The position numbers and the translations under genes are program-made. The notes below the pieces were generated by a model, which ran no database searches, was not told the origin of the DNA, and saw only the letters and a list, made by a program, of their open reading frames with translations. A stretch of DNA of 64,000 bases, from NCBI GenBank assembly GCA_024195265.1, contig JAJLRJ010000006.1:25562770-25626769 (forward strand), in the 5' to 3' direction. Every line of letters begins with the position of its first letter. Position 1 is the first letter of the stretch. Of the stretch, positions 45,827-56,949 are shown in pieces. The DNA is from Dendrophyllia cribrosa (lineage: Eukaryota; Cnidaria; Anthozoa; Scleractinia; Dendrophylliidae).

Positions 45827-46111
45827 GGCTGATTTAGACGGCACAACTTTGTTGCATGCGATTTTTTGTAGCGCGCGCTGCTTGCGTCAAGCGAAAATTG
45901 TATACAACTCGCATCATATAACACCGTATCTGGCTACGATTGTCGTAGTTTTTAAATAATGTTTCAAAATCCTACAACGTTTTTCTTCTTACATGCAACA
46001 GTTGTAAGCGAGTTGTAGGCTGATTTAGACGACGCGATTCGTGTTGTATGTATGGCGTGAGCAGGTTGCATGCGATAGTTGTAGGCAAATGTTGTGCCGT
46101 CTAAATCAGCC
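45827..46111. mobile_element. TTAA MITE W2 (285 bp)
   Basis: Inverse counterpart of W1, TTAA at 45823-45826 and 46112-46115. Its right TTAA is shared with element V. Confidence 0.85.
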
Positions 46112-46115
46112 TTAA

Positions 46116-46518
46116 AGTGCGCCTAAACCCCAAATGTTTTTCTTTTAATCAACTCAATGTACGTTGAAAAGTCAAATAATGAAATATTTCGTGTTTTTAA
46201 CGTCGCGTTAGTGAGTTATAGAGATTTGAATTTACAAAATGCTAATTAGATGACGTCAAATCAAACAATAATGAGTAAAAGAATCCCAACGTTTTCCCAA
46301 ACCGACGTTTCAGCTCATCGAGCATTCGTAAACACAACGGTCGTAATGGCGGACTTGGTTTACTTCCATTTACTCCATGTATGCTATTACCGAAGTGTAA
46401 CATATCACCGACAATTTAATATAAATTTAATATAAAGTTTACTATGAGCGAGTGACTTTTCTCCAGTAACCGCAGTAAGTCGTAATTTACGACTTAACAA
46501 TTGGGGTTTAGGTGCACT
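46116..46518. mobile_element. TTAA MITE V (403 bp)
   Basis: Ends AGTGCGCCTAAACCCCAA / TTGGGGTTTAGGTGCACT. TTAA at 46112-46115 (shared with W2) and 46519-46522 (shared with U). Absent from the left arm of Y. A short palindrome GTCGTAATTTACGAC lies near its right end. Confidence 0.85.
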
Positions 46519-46522
46519 TTAA

Positions 46523-46978
46523 GTAACAATGCGTGTAAGAAGTAGGCATTGCTCTATTGTTCCGCGGCATTTCGCTTTCCCCACATAACATCGTTTAGTT
46601 TTTTTTTTTTTACTGAGAATGCATCAACCTATGGACAACATGTTTTTTTTAAATAAAATGTACTGGAACTTTATTTTAAAGTGATGTTTCTTTTCTGCTA
46701 CAAGATTTCATCCAATCGTGAAACTCCAAAACAATGGCCAAGAAAAGCTTCTAATTTTACATGTTTCCCACAGAATTTTGGTTGCATTAAAACTCAGAAT
46801 AGTTTTTACTAAAAGGGAATCAATTAGTAAACTAGAGAGAAATTAATGCACTACCTGATTAAGTTATGGTAGGTTTTCACGTTTCAGCCAGTGAGGTGGA
46901 CGGTTTCAACAATATCACAATTAACACCTTTCTGCATTCCCTGCCGTTAGGTTGCCTACTTCTTACTGGGGCCATTAC
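46523..46978. mobile_element. TTAA MITE U (456 bp)
   Basis: Ends GTAACAATGCGTGTAAGAAG and (inverted) TTCTTACTGGGGCCATTAC share GTAA and GTAAGAAGTAGGCA. TTAA at 46519-46522 (shared with V) and 46979-46982. Absent from the left arm of Y. Confidence 0.8.
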
Positions 46979-48053
46979 TTAACGTCCTGCGAAGGTGAGC
47001 AAGATACAAATGGAATTGTAATGCCTTAGCATATTTTGTATGTAAGAGCTTTTTATAGCGACGAAGTTTATCTACGAGTGAGTGCTGATAGCTTTCGAGC
47101 AAAATTTTAATAATTAGTCATCCAGACAAGCGCCGAATCATTTTATGTTCCCTGGAAATCTGCGTTTGTTTCATCGACGGCCTTACTCTAGAGTACATAA
47201 GAGGGCCAAATGTATATAGAGGGGCGAGAGAAGTAGATAAAGCATTTAAGAGCGTGTCCGCGTAAGAACCGACCACTCAAATTTGGGTGCAAAATAGATT
47301 TCCTTCATTTTTTTCTGCACAAGACAAGCAACATATGCAATGAATAAAAATGGTCTTTTTTTGGGCTAATTCGCCTTTTTTATTTTTTTTTTAGGTATTT
47401 TTTTTTTTGATAGACAGCCGAAAACCGCACAAAAAGGAAAATCGAAACCCAAGATTTTCGTGTTACTCGAGCGTTGCTTAAAAATAGGTCCGCAATGCGT
47501 ACATGAGTGAGCTTACGATGAAAATTTGCACGGAAATATCTAGAGACGGAATTTGTGATGTCGAAAATGTTACTGTCAAAGTAATTAAGCTAAATGAGAA
47601 ATACACCATAGGCTGTCTGCCTCTGATTTTTCATAAAAACTATTTAACGATATAATGTGGTACTGTCAGAGGTATGGAAGCACAACTTAAAAAATGGTTC
47701 ATTGACTGTATAACTGGTGCAAGTGTTCCAAGTCCAAGAGATGTGATAAAAACACATGTCCACCAAGCACCATTGTGGCTTGCAACTTAACGTCTCAAGA
47801 GCTTCTGTATTGGAAAAGTATCTTGGTTTGTCGAGGATGATTTTTTGTTTTGTTGGACTGGAAGATCGTTCGTTAATTTGGTATCGTTTTTGTCACGCTA
47901 TGTAATGTCACTACAAGGACCGAGTTATCATCATTGTCATCATCAAAGTTATCGTATTAGGGTTTCACATGTAAGGAGTGGTAAAACCCCATACTGACAG
48001 TAAAGATTGACACCATTTTACTCAAGGCAGGCAATGTTAACTTTTACCATTTC

Positions 48054-48275
48054 TTTCAGTGTTACGTGACCCTTCGTATCAAAACTACTTTGAGCAGTTC
48101 GATTTACCCTGCCGTCAATCATACCTTATATGGAAAAAGTTCGTTTCTTCGGACGCCATTGCAGGCTGGTGATCACGCAGGAGTATACAAACTCCTCCTA
48201 CTAGGTATGATGGACGGCAGAGTAAATTGAAATTGCTCAAAGTAGTTTTGATTCGAAGGGTGCGTAACACTGAAA
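48054..48275. mobile_element. MITE, TIR TTTCAGTGTTACG
   Basis: TTTCAGTGTTACG and CCCTTCGTATCAAAACTACT at the left match AGTAGTTTTGATTCGAAGGG and CGTAACACTGAAA at the right. No clear TSD. Confidence 0.65.
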
Positions 48276-48312
48276 TCAGTGGTAATCAAAATATATAAAT
48301 TTAATGATCAAT

Positions 48313-48402
48313 TTAATAAAACTTTTACGCTTGTAGCTATTGTTTCAGAGGTCTGAAACAATAACTACACTTGTAAATTACAGCTGTAAAAGTTTTATGA
48401 AA
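48313..48402. repeat. imperfect hairpin
   Basis: TAAAACTTTTACGCTTGTAG with CTATTGTTTCAGA is followed by TCTGAAACAATAACTAC and CTGTAAAAGTTTTATG. A likely foldback remnant. Confidence 0.6.
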
Positions 48403-48625
48403 TTGAGCCCTGGTTGGTGCTTATAGCATGTAGCTGTTTGCATACAGTATCAGCATTGCCAAAAATAACAGTAAAACATTAACATTTATTCTCAAGTTTT
48501 TTTGGAATGTAGACTAGCTGTAACAAGTATAGTTAACTTACATTTTAAACTTAGTAACATCAACGTTTTCAAACAATAACTTTTCAACGTTTTAGTGTAA
48601 CTGCACTTAACTGACTTAACCCAGA

Positions 48626-48730
48626 TTTGTGTCTCTAAAGACATTATTTGTTCTCCGAAGAGAATTCATCGTTTCCCGATGGAAATATGTTGTTCCCAGA
48701 AGGGAATTATATGACCCTGAGACAGGGTTA
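48626..48730 (+). repeat. five 21-bp units, each a mini-hairpin
   Basis: Units 48626, 48647, 48668, 48689 and 48710 each hold an inverted core such as GTTCTCCGAAGAGAAT, GTTTCCCGATGGAAAT and GTTCCCAGAAGGGAAT. The period is a multiple of three. Hence 7-residue repeats appear on both strands (FVLRREF / IVSRWKY / VVPRREL on plus) within a 96-codon plus frame (48629-48919) and a 114-codon minus frame. Whether either is translated is unknown. Confidence 0.7.
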
Positions 48731-50430
48731 TGGATTGCCAGATGTTGTACATGGAGCAATTCGCAATGCTGGACTGCACAAGTCACTCGGCGGCCATCAC
48801 AGCTGTCTTTAAAACTACATCTCGGTGATTTAGGGAACCTTTTGTTGGCGAAGATTTTGTCTACACCTTCAAAACATCTGAAAAACTCTTTACGTGAAAA
48901 CAATAGACACATTGCTTGAATGCTGTGCCTGATTACTGGTGCAATATAACACGAAAACATCGTAAATTTCGAGTCTCTTACCTCTCTTTCTCCAACGGCG
49001 AAAAAACATGGTTGCTTCCACGTTCCGTGTTTTTGATATCGAAAATACGTCGTTTGTTATCCGGGATGATCCGGGATCAGTTCGCAGCACTTCGTGTTCA
49101 ACCTCGCTCATATTCGCGTGTTCGTGCTCTCATCGTTCGTACGGAAATAAACAATATCTGTTCGAGACCACGCGCCGTGATACCGAAGACAACCCGAAGA
49201 TTGGACTACCACGGACTTACGGACACTTCCCATGACATAGAGTGAGATTACACTTCATGTAAGCTCACTCAAAAATCGCACATTCAATGAAACAATCTAA
49301 AACTTGCAGGATTACTAGCTAATTTTTTCTTATTTTAGTATGTTTCAAAATTGCTTCTCTACTTTTAAAACAAGCAGAGTTAAAAAATTTCCCCGCATCC
49401 TTTAAAACACGCCGCCATCGTTTATGCTAATATAGCCTTCAGTAATATAAACTGTTTTTTTTTTCTGGAAAGTGAGACTTAAGCTGTAATGCTACCTATT
49501 ACTAACCTTTAGTACTAAGATCAATCTACACGTATCAAAAATAAAAGTTGTGGGCACTCGTTATTTTGAAGTGCAAAAAAATCGAAAAAGTTGTTACAAA
49601 TTCAACGTTTCGTGTAGAAATCAAGAAATTGACTGTTTAACTGAACTGCTTTTTAAATCCCATTCATTAAATTATTTTATTATTGGAATTCTAATAAAGT
49701 AAATTGCAAAGCTTCGACCAAAACATCGCGAAATCTTTGTTACTTGCATTGCCAAGAAGCCATTCTCCTCCGATAAAGCCGTTACCACTCCTGTCACGCA
49801 TCACGCATTCTTGGCTTCTGATAGTGCACTAATAAAACATGGACACAGAGTCCAAAACAGTCGGTAAGTCCAACTTTAACCCACCCCCCACCCCGTTTTA
49901 CAAATTATTTATAATTGATACATTGATACACTTTTTATCTTTCCAATTTTTAATGAATCAGCTCAAGCAAGAGTCAAAGATTCGCTACCCGCCGTGAGTC
50001 CAATGACACGTTCGTTTTATGCTAATCTAGCTTTCAGAAAAGTTTTTTTTTTATCTGAAAAGTACGACTTCAGCTGGAATGATACTTTTTACCAACCTTA
50101 GTAGAAAGACTAGTCCGCAAGTTTCACAAATAAAAACTGTGGGCACTCATAAGTTTCAAGCGAAAAACATATCGAAAAAGTTGTTAAAAATGTAACATTT
50201 CATGTTCAGTGAAATTTAGAAATTAGCTTTGTCTGAACGGTTGCTTTTTACTTTTCATGAACGAGTTGATCAGACCACCGTAACTAAAATGAAGTATATT
50301 TTAAAGCTTTAAAGTTGAGAAATCTGAATTTTTAACCACCAGTGAGAAATATTTCGCACTTTAATCTGAGCCATTATTTACACAAGTTGTCACACATCAC
50401 GCATTGTTCGCCGAAGATCCCACAAACTAC

Positions 50431-51728
50431 TTTTTTTTTTAAATTAATAACATCTTTATTGACCAAAAAAAAAACATTTTACATTTCAAGTTACATTTAG
50501 TTACATTAAGCTGCTGTATTAAAGAAAAAAAGTACATGTAGTAGAGATGATACTGTCACAATATACTGGTAATAATAATAACAACAATAATTAGGTGACA
50601 ATTGTTTCAATTTGAAAGGTTAAGTTAAAAGGAAACGTATCCAGATCAGATTAGGCTGCTTTATTGATTTTCCATGTTACTTTTAGTTTAGAGATGCATT
50701 CGTCTAGGTCGAGTTTTCTTTTCAAGAACTTACTAGCGTAGATATAATGTTTCACGTGCTGCAGGAGAAGAGAGATTTTTCTATTTAAACGAAGACCTGA
50801 CTCTGGTGGTAGATGGTAAACGTTTAACATTATTCGGTTCCAAAGTAGGGTCGATATTGATGTTATGCTTCATGTTAAACCAATTTAAAATTCCATCATA
50901 TAACTTTCGAGTTGAGCTACATTCCAAGAAGGTATGTTCTATAGAGTCTGACTCATGACATTCAAAACAGCTATCATCATTTGCAATTCCATAGCGTTTT
51001 AGTTCTTTATTGGTAACCAGAATTCGGTGCAATAGTTTTAAAGAGAATTGTCTAAGCTTATTATCTGAAGTTGTTTTGTATATAGTATTCATGCTCTTTT
51101 CCCAGTTCTTCGCTATTTCGTCATTAGTCTTCGTCCAACTTTTAACTGCAGTTGGCGAATCAGTGTTGTTTTCTTCAAGTAATAATCGATAGTAGTCTTT
51201 GCAACGCATTTTCGAAAAAAATATAGATTTATCTTTTGAGAGCTGAAAAGCGTCATCCTCCTGTTCTGATATTCGTAAGGAGATGCGAGATTCCGAAGCC
51301 TTGTTCTTTAACCATCTTGGTATAGCTGAAATAATTTGTTGATACCTCAAGAAGTTTGTATTTACCTTATACTTGTTATTAAGTGCAGCTAAAGTAAGAA
51401 AATTCCCATTGCTGTCTAGAATATCTTGAATATAGTGAATGTTTCTATCAGACCAGGTTTTCCAGGAAAAAGATTTTCCTTCAATGGTTATATCCTTGTT
51501 GTTCCATATTATAAACGTTTTTCCGTAGGTATCTTCAAATTTATTTCGCAGATCACCGAAATAATTTAGCAGTATTTATATACTTAGTACCCTATTTATA
51601 ACCGTTTTGAAATCAAATGCTTTTATCTTTAATTTCATTTTCTAAAAAAAATGATTTCAAAAAAGCATCGTTCTATTAAATAACGGTCAATAACGCCGCT
51701 AGTCTATTTATCCGGACCATGTGCTTCT
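50431..51728 (-). mobile_element. 5'-truncated LINE in loop of Z
   Basis: The 3' poly(A) is the T run at 50431-50440. CAAACTAC flanks at 50423-50430 and 51729-51736 are a candidate 8-bp duplication. The coding region resembles the LINE at 8359-9571 but is clearly diverged. Confidence 0.65.
50651..51574 (-). pseudogene. LINE ORF2 C-terminal region, frameshifted
   Basis: From about 51574 the frame reads ILLNYFGDLRNKF, DILDSNGNFLTL and NTNFLRYQQIISAIP, aligning with the 9.5-kb LINE (LLYFLELRTLYN, DLMDKDGKLLSF, KTNFLSYLQVLSAIP). It has the same C-x2-C-x7-H-x4-C pattern (SCFECHESDSIEHTFLEC). A frameshift near 50830 moves the true C-terminus to another frame (ISLLLQHVKHYIYASKF) ending at 50651. 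An in-frame TAA lies at the upstream limit. Non-functional copy. Confidence 0.8.
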
Positions 51729-51739
51729 CAAACTACCGA

Positions 51740-52834
51740 GACACGTAGCTATCGTTTGAACTTCATATCGTATTTACTCTGGCGTCACTTCCGATAGCAG
51801 AGCGAAACAGCTAGATTTCGAAAAGTCACGAGAAACATCTTGCAACTACTTATCACTAAAAAAAAAAAACATTTGCATTGCCGCACAAAACAAGATAGCC
51901 GCTGCAGCAAATCTTCTTTCTATCTTTTGCGTTGAACTTGATATTACTTACGTGATCCCACTGCTGCGTTTTGACCAAACGGATTGTGGATTTCTCTTGC
52001 CAAGTACTTAAGCTCACGACGTGCTTTCCCGCAACGCTTGCAGATTTTCTTGTATGGCCAGGATACTGACACGACTTTGGTGGTCGCCAAAACCTTCCCA
52101 AGGAATGCCTATGTTTTGGACAAACTGACATTTTTTCAACTTGTATTTCACTCAGTGAGAAAAGACCAGCTCTCGCCAAAATTAGATATTTCTCGGTCAA
52201 ACTTTCTTTTGACAGGTGGTAACTGGCAAGGTGCGTGATAACACCATCATTGCAGTCCTTGAGACGAAATATGTCCTCAATACCTCAACTTGCTCCACAA
52301 TCACTTTTTTACTTTACTGTTCAGGGAACACAATTTCGAAGACATTTTGATTTGCGTGTTCAACTTTTTCTCTAGCAAATTAATGCGACGGGAAGCTTGC
52401 AAAAACACACAAACATTTCACCTTTGCTTCTCGCAGTTTGTTTTTGTTTTCTTCATAATTATTTGTAAACGAGATGTTGATCATTTTAAAATTAAATTGT
52501 TATAACACTGCTAAAAAGATGAACATATCTAGTATATCCAAATCATTAGAGCAAAGAAGACTTACTGAATTGTGTAAACAATGGGAAACCAAACGTTAAT
52601 GTTTTTTCGATAATTTTATTTCTAAAGTTTTGATAAAGTTACCGCCAAATGGATCACGTCTAAACCTAGCACTAACAAATTATGAAAGGTTAAGTATAAA
52701 ATTAAATTTGCTATCCTTTGGAGTAATTTGCAAATCTATCGTACGGAAAAACACACAGTTAATTTTAAGCAGATGTTGACATTAACCCGGTAACGAACGA
52801 ATCTTTGACTCTTGTTTAAAAATTTATTGAAAAT
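51740..52834. other. loop region of Z, no recognised gene
   Basis: A 114-codon minus frame (51856-52200) contains a CxxxxxxC/H-rich stretch (SVCPKHRHSLGRFW) but I do not recognise it. Confidence 0.4.
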
Positions 52835-53730
52835 TGAAAAGATTAACCCAGTGTATCTAATTTAAAATAAATTTAAAACGGGGCGAGAAGAGAGTTAAAG
52901 TTAGAGGTCAGCTCCGTGCTTTTTGACCGTTTGAGACTCTGTACATATTAAATCCACTATCAGAGGCCAAGAATGCGTGATGCGTGACGACAGTGATACG
53001 GACGGCTGCATGCATGTGGCGGAGATTTCGCGATATTTTGGTACGAAATCAAGACTGATCAAAGTCGACTTCGCAATTCGCTTTGCAATTTACTTTATTA
53101 GAGTTCCAATGATCAAATAAATTAATCAATGGAATTTAAAAAGCACTTCAGTTAAACAGTCAATTTCTTGATTTCTATACGAAATGTTGAATTTGTAACA
53201 ACTTTTTCTATTTTTTTTTTTGCACTTCAAAATAACGAGTGCCCACAACTTTTATTTTTGATATATGTAGATTGATCTTAGTACTAAAGGTTAGTGATAG
53301 GTAGCATTCCAGCTTAAGTCTCACTTTCCAGAAAGCTATATTAGCGTAAACGATGGCGGCGTGTTTTAAAGGATGCGGGAAATTTTTTTAAATCTGCTTG
53401 TTTTAAAAGTAGAGAAATAATTTTAAAATATACTAAAAGAAGAAAGAATTAGCTAGTACCCTGCAAGTTTTAGATTGTTTCATTGAATGTGCGATTTTTA
53501 AGCAACGCTCTAGTAACACCATAATCTTGGGTTTCACAATTTTCCTTTTTGTGCGGTTTTTGGCTGTCTATCAAAAAAATTACCTAAAAAAAAAATAAAA
53601 AAGCGAATTGGCCCAAATAAAGACCATTTTTATTCATTGTATATGTTGCTTGTCTTGTGCAGAAAAAATGAAGGAAATCTATTTTGCATCCAAATTTGAG
53701 TGGTCGGTTCTTACGCGGACACGCTCTTAA

Positions 53731-54803
53731 CTGGAAAAGATTTAACGAGAAACTGTCATATTTTTCGGACTGAAGAAAGCATAAACTAGTTTTGTTTGCA
53801 CAACTAAACTGCTTGTTTAGCCACATGGAGCGAACAGTCTGAACGGGAGTCCTCAACGACAAAAATATAAGGATTTTTTATGGGATTTTATCGTGAGTTT
53901 GAAAAAATATCAACATAAACAAAAAGCCATTTATGTGTTCATATATCATTACATACATGTTTTAAAATGTCTATCTGTTGTTTCTTGGCGGCTTTATGGC
54001 TTCTAAACGGCATTTTAGCGGGTTTTGTTTTTTTCTGGTTGGACGTCATGTATGAACAGTGATATTGATGTTAATTCAACGTTTATTTTCAGGAATACAT
54101 CTTTTCTTCGATCAGGGCACTGTCCATTGTTGTTGAATGCAAATCGCTACTTTTTCTGGACTTGGACTTCTTGAATTTCTGCAAAGGTAGGCAATGTCTC
54201 GGACTTTTAAAGACGGCAAATTCAGACAAGGAAGGCGCCTGTAGCAATGCCTCAGCACGGAGTGTTAGCATTGTTATGAAACACATAATTGGAAAAGCAT
54301 CCAAAGAACTTTTTTTTATTCTGCGAAGGAAGCAATAATTTGCTTTGTTCGCGCAACCACATGGCTTGTTTAGCAACCTAATCCCGCTTTCATTTTTTAT
54401 GTATTTATTGGGTCGTAAAGGTATATTACTATCGCTTTTCTTCGATGAAAGGTTAAAGTGAGAATGTTTATCTTACACCAATATTTACGTCCTTTGACAT
54501 GCATCAACAATTCAATCACAATTTTGTGTCTTTTGTTAATTGTGAACACCCTTAACAATGCTGGTCATTTTAAAACAGCCTGCGGGCAATGATTTTAATC
54601 AGTGATTTGCTTAATTAAACATCTCCATTGCACGTTACATATCCAACATAAAAATGCCTTCATCTGAAGGAAAATGTGAAAATAATGGCTCCAAAACCAT
54701 TTTAAATACTTTATTTCAATGCTTTCTCTGCTAGGTATGCGAGGTAGTTTTAATATTTGAGATCCACTAACCATGCAAAATACACCCGTGTCGACGTCAC
54801 TGC
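53731..54803. repeat. arm X' of inverted repeat X/X'
   Basis: Starts CTGGAAAAGATTTAACGAG after the TTAA and mirrors 39781-40346, then one unit of the 515-bp array. It ends within a unit at GTCGACGTCACTG. The short TTCGCGCAACCAC and GCTTGTTTAGC motifs match the left array inverted. Confidence 0.85.
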
Positions 54804-54866
54804 ATGCTCTCTTTTAACCTTTAGACGTAGTACATGCAAACTCATACCCCCACCACCCAACCGTCT

Positions 54867-55325
54867 ATGATCCAACCGACTCAAATGACCCAACTGCCTC
54901 AAATGATCCAACCGACTCAATTGACCCAACTGCCTCAAATGATCCAATTAACTGATTCAAATGACCCAACTGACTCAAATGATCCAACTGACTCAAATGA
55001 TCCAACGGACTCAAATGACCCAACCAAATGAAATGACCCAACTGCCTGAAATGACTTAACTGCCTTAAGTGACCCAACCAACTCAAAAGACCCAACTGAC
55101 TAAAATGCCCAAAGTGCTTCAAATGACCCAATGGACTCAAATGACCCAACTGCCTCAAATAATCTAACTGACTCAAATAACCCAATGGCCTCAAATGACT
55201 CAACCGAATCAAATGGGCCAATTGACTCAAATGGCTTAACAGTCTCAAATGACCCAACTGCCTCGAGTGATCAAACTGACTCAAATGCCCAAAAGGCTTC
55301 AAATGACCCAACTGACTCAAATGAC
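54867..55325. repeat. 18-bp minisatellite, about 25 units
   Basis: The unit consensus is close to CAAATGACCCAACTGACT. The period is near 18 bp with occasional 15-17 bp units. It encodes six-residue repeats on both strands (DSNDPT plus; LGHLSQ minus), producing open frames of 65-151 codons. It begins about 60 bp beyond the end of X'. Confidence 0.9.
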
Positions 55326-56949
55326 CCGATAAATTGATGCCCTAATATATGGTTATGTGTAATTTGCAGTACACAAAACAGTATACACGGTTACTGTAAA
55401 AATTTCTCTTGAGTTACTTTTTAGAGTAAATAACTTTGGTAGCCTAATAGAATAATTCTTGTAAATTTGAAGGTTTAGAATGCTTGGTACAATGTGATAA
55501 TGCCCTAACGCTTAATGTATTGTTAATTATGAGTAATATTATAAGTGGTTGCAACCCCCCCCCCCCCCCCCCCCTATCTATTAGATGTACAATATTTCGA
55601 AAATATTTTACATCTGATAGATAGCCTGTGGTGTGCTCTTCAAGATAAGGTAAATATTATGGGTTGTAGCGCTGCTGTGGGACCGTGAAGTCAAAGAAAA
55701 TGACCGACAATATGGCCGCCATCTTGGATTTTACTAAACATTATTTTTTATTGGGAAAATGCGGAAATTGCAAATATATTTTGCTACAGTTACCAAAAAA
55801 GATACAATTAAACATTTTGCTGCTTTTGGTAGCATTTTATATGTGTTTTCACCAAAAAAGGTGAAAAACACGCATTTTTATTAACAAATGGCTTGACCTC
55901 ATGATACTTATGACATTATATCTTGTTACCATAGCAACCGGTTGTCGCAAACGTTTCCAGAATGTGTCAAAAGGACAAACGAACAGCTACTGAAGATGGC
56001 ATGTGCCAAAAATAAATGCTCTTGACAAAATCCGAAAAAAACCGTTAAGGAGGGTTGGCATCCACCCCACCCCCCACCCGTACGTTAAATGATCATGCAG
56101 TTAGCAGCTGACCTTAAGGGACTCTTCATATTTAATTTGAGTTTAAATCTAGCGCCTTTTCTTTGGTAAAGTAATCAAAGATACAAGTCCATAAACGCAA
56201 AAAGACTTCGTAAATGCCGGTTTTTCTTTTTCTCAAACACACTTTTCCGATTTGAATCGAAACACGCAATCCGTTAATAAACAACACAGCTGGAAATATC
56301 ATATTTACACACGGGTTAATGCCACAAGACCTAAATCACGCAAAGACCTTTCCAAGTGTTCTACAGACCAAACTTTGCAAACGTTCGTTCCTTTGTCTAG
56401 AATTGAGGAAAAATAGGCCGAAAAAAGATCAAACAAGAAGATGATAAAGTTCGCGCGTTAAAGCCGCGTGGGCTATGAAAATTATAGCCTGTGTAGCAAG
56501 GCGCATGAAAATAATATGGGCGCAAGAAAGAACAGGGTGCGCGACGGAGACACGTGAGGAGAGAAGAAGCGCCTGCCCGAGATGCCCACGAAAATCGTTT
56601 CCCGCCCCCTATCCAATTACTTGGCAGCGCTACGTGATCTGTCAAAACATTTGACAGAAAACAGATCCTTTCGCGCGAAAGCGCAAATTGTGGGAAACTC
56701 TGCGAAATGTCAGTCGAGAGCGGCGGTGAATTACGATATTAATTGAAACATGGAAGAAAACGAGACGATGAAAATCTGTCGTCTGTGCAAAAAAATTGAC
56801 GAATAGTTTATGGGCCGTACGTTACAAAGGTCTGGATTAATGTCTTACATGAATCTATTCAGACGTCTGCGCAGGTTATGATTGTGGCCGAATAATAGCT
56901 CGAAGTCTTCATCAGATCGGGATTTCTGTTGAGAAAATCGGCGACGAAG
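55326..56949. other. no recognised gene; C18 tract at about 55555-55574
   Basis: Contains a poly-C run and the motif TTACCATAGCAACCGGTTG near 55926, similar in style to 5108-6335. A possible Gypsy 5' LTR could lie in 56100-56940 but no second LTR exists in the window to prove it. Confidence 0.4.

Larger units (their letters stand above)
40351..47245. mobile_element. foldback element Y, TTAA-flanked, 6.9 kb
   Basis: TTAA at 40347-40350 and 47246-47249 flank inverted ends ATGCTTTATCTACTTCTCTC / GAGAGAAGTAGATAAAGCAT. The arms continue inward symmetrically through MITE W1/W2 and the 41782-42210 / 45430-45822 block, then repeated units of about 300-410 bp, to a unique centre of about 290 bp (42950-43240). 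Left-arm-only: a CR1-like LINE. Right-arm-only: elements V, U, a pogo-like MITE and a small TA-type MITE. No transposase gene is found, so it is non-autonomous or decayed. TTAA specificity suggests piggyBac or Kolobok machinery acting in trans. Confidence 0.85.
47496..49270. mobile_element. 1.8-kb insertion in left arm of Z, TSD AAAAAT
   Basis: The right arm shows the empty site (one AAAAAT near 53495). Here AAAAAT occurs at 47490-47495 and 49271-49276. GAGTGAGCTTAC occurs near the left end (47515) and inverted exactly at the right end. It contains the inverted-repeat element at 48054-48275, a hairpin at 48313-48402 and the 21-bp repeat at 48626-48730. The superfamily is not clear. Confidence 0.65.
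47250..53726. mobile_element. foldback element Z, TTAA-flanked, 6.5 kb
   Basis: TTAA at 47246-47249 (shared with Y) and 53727-53730 flank inverted ends GAGCGTGTCCGCGTAAGAAC / GTTCTTACGCGGACACGCTC. The arms run to about 49950 and 52835. The left arm is broken by an insertion (47496-49270). A second, diverged direct unit lies at 49970-50400. The loop holds a LINE (50431-51728). No transposase is recognised. Confidence 0.85.

Noticed and set aside
54750..55320. Long minus-strand frames (65 and 151 codons) rich in His-Leu repeats
   Set aside because: They are translations of the 18-bp minisatellite; the plus strand is equally open with DSNDPT repeats.
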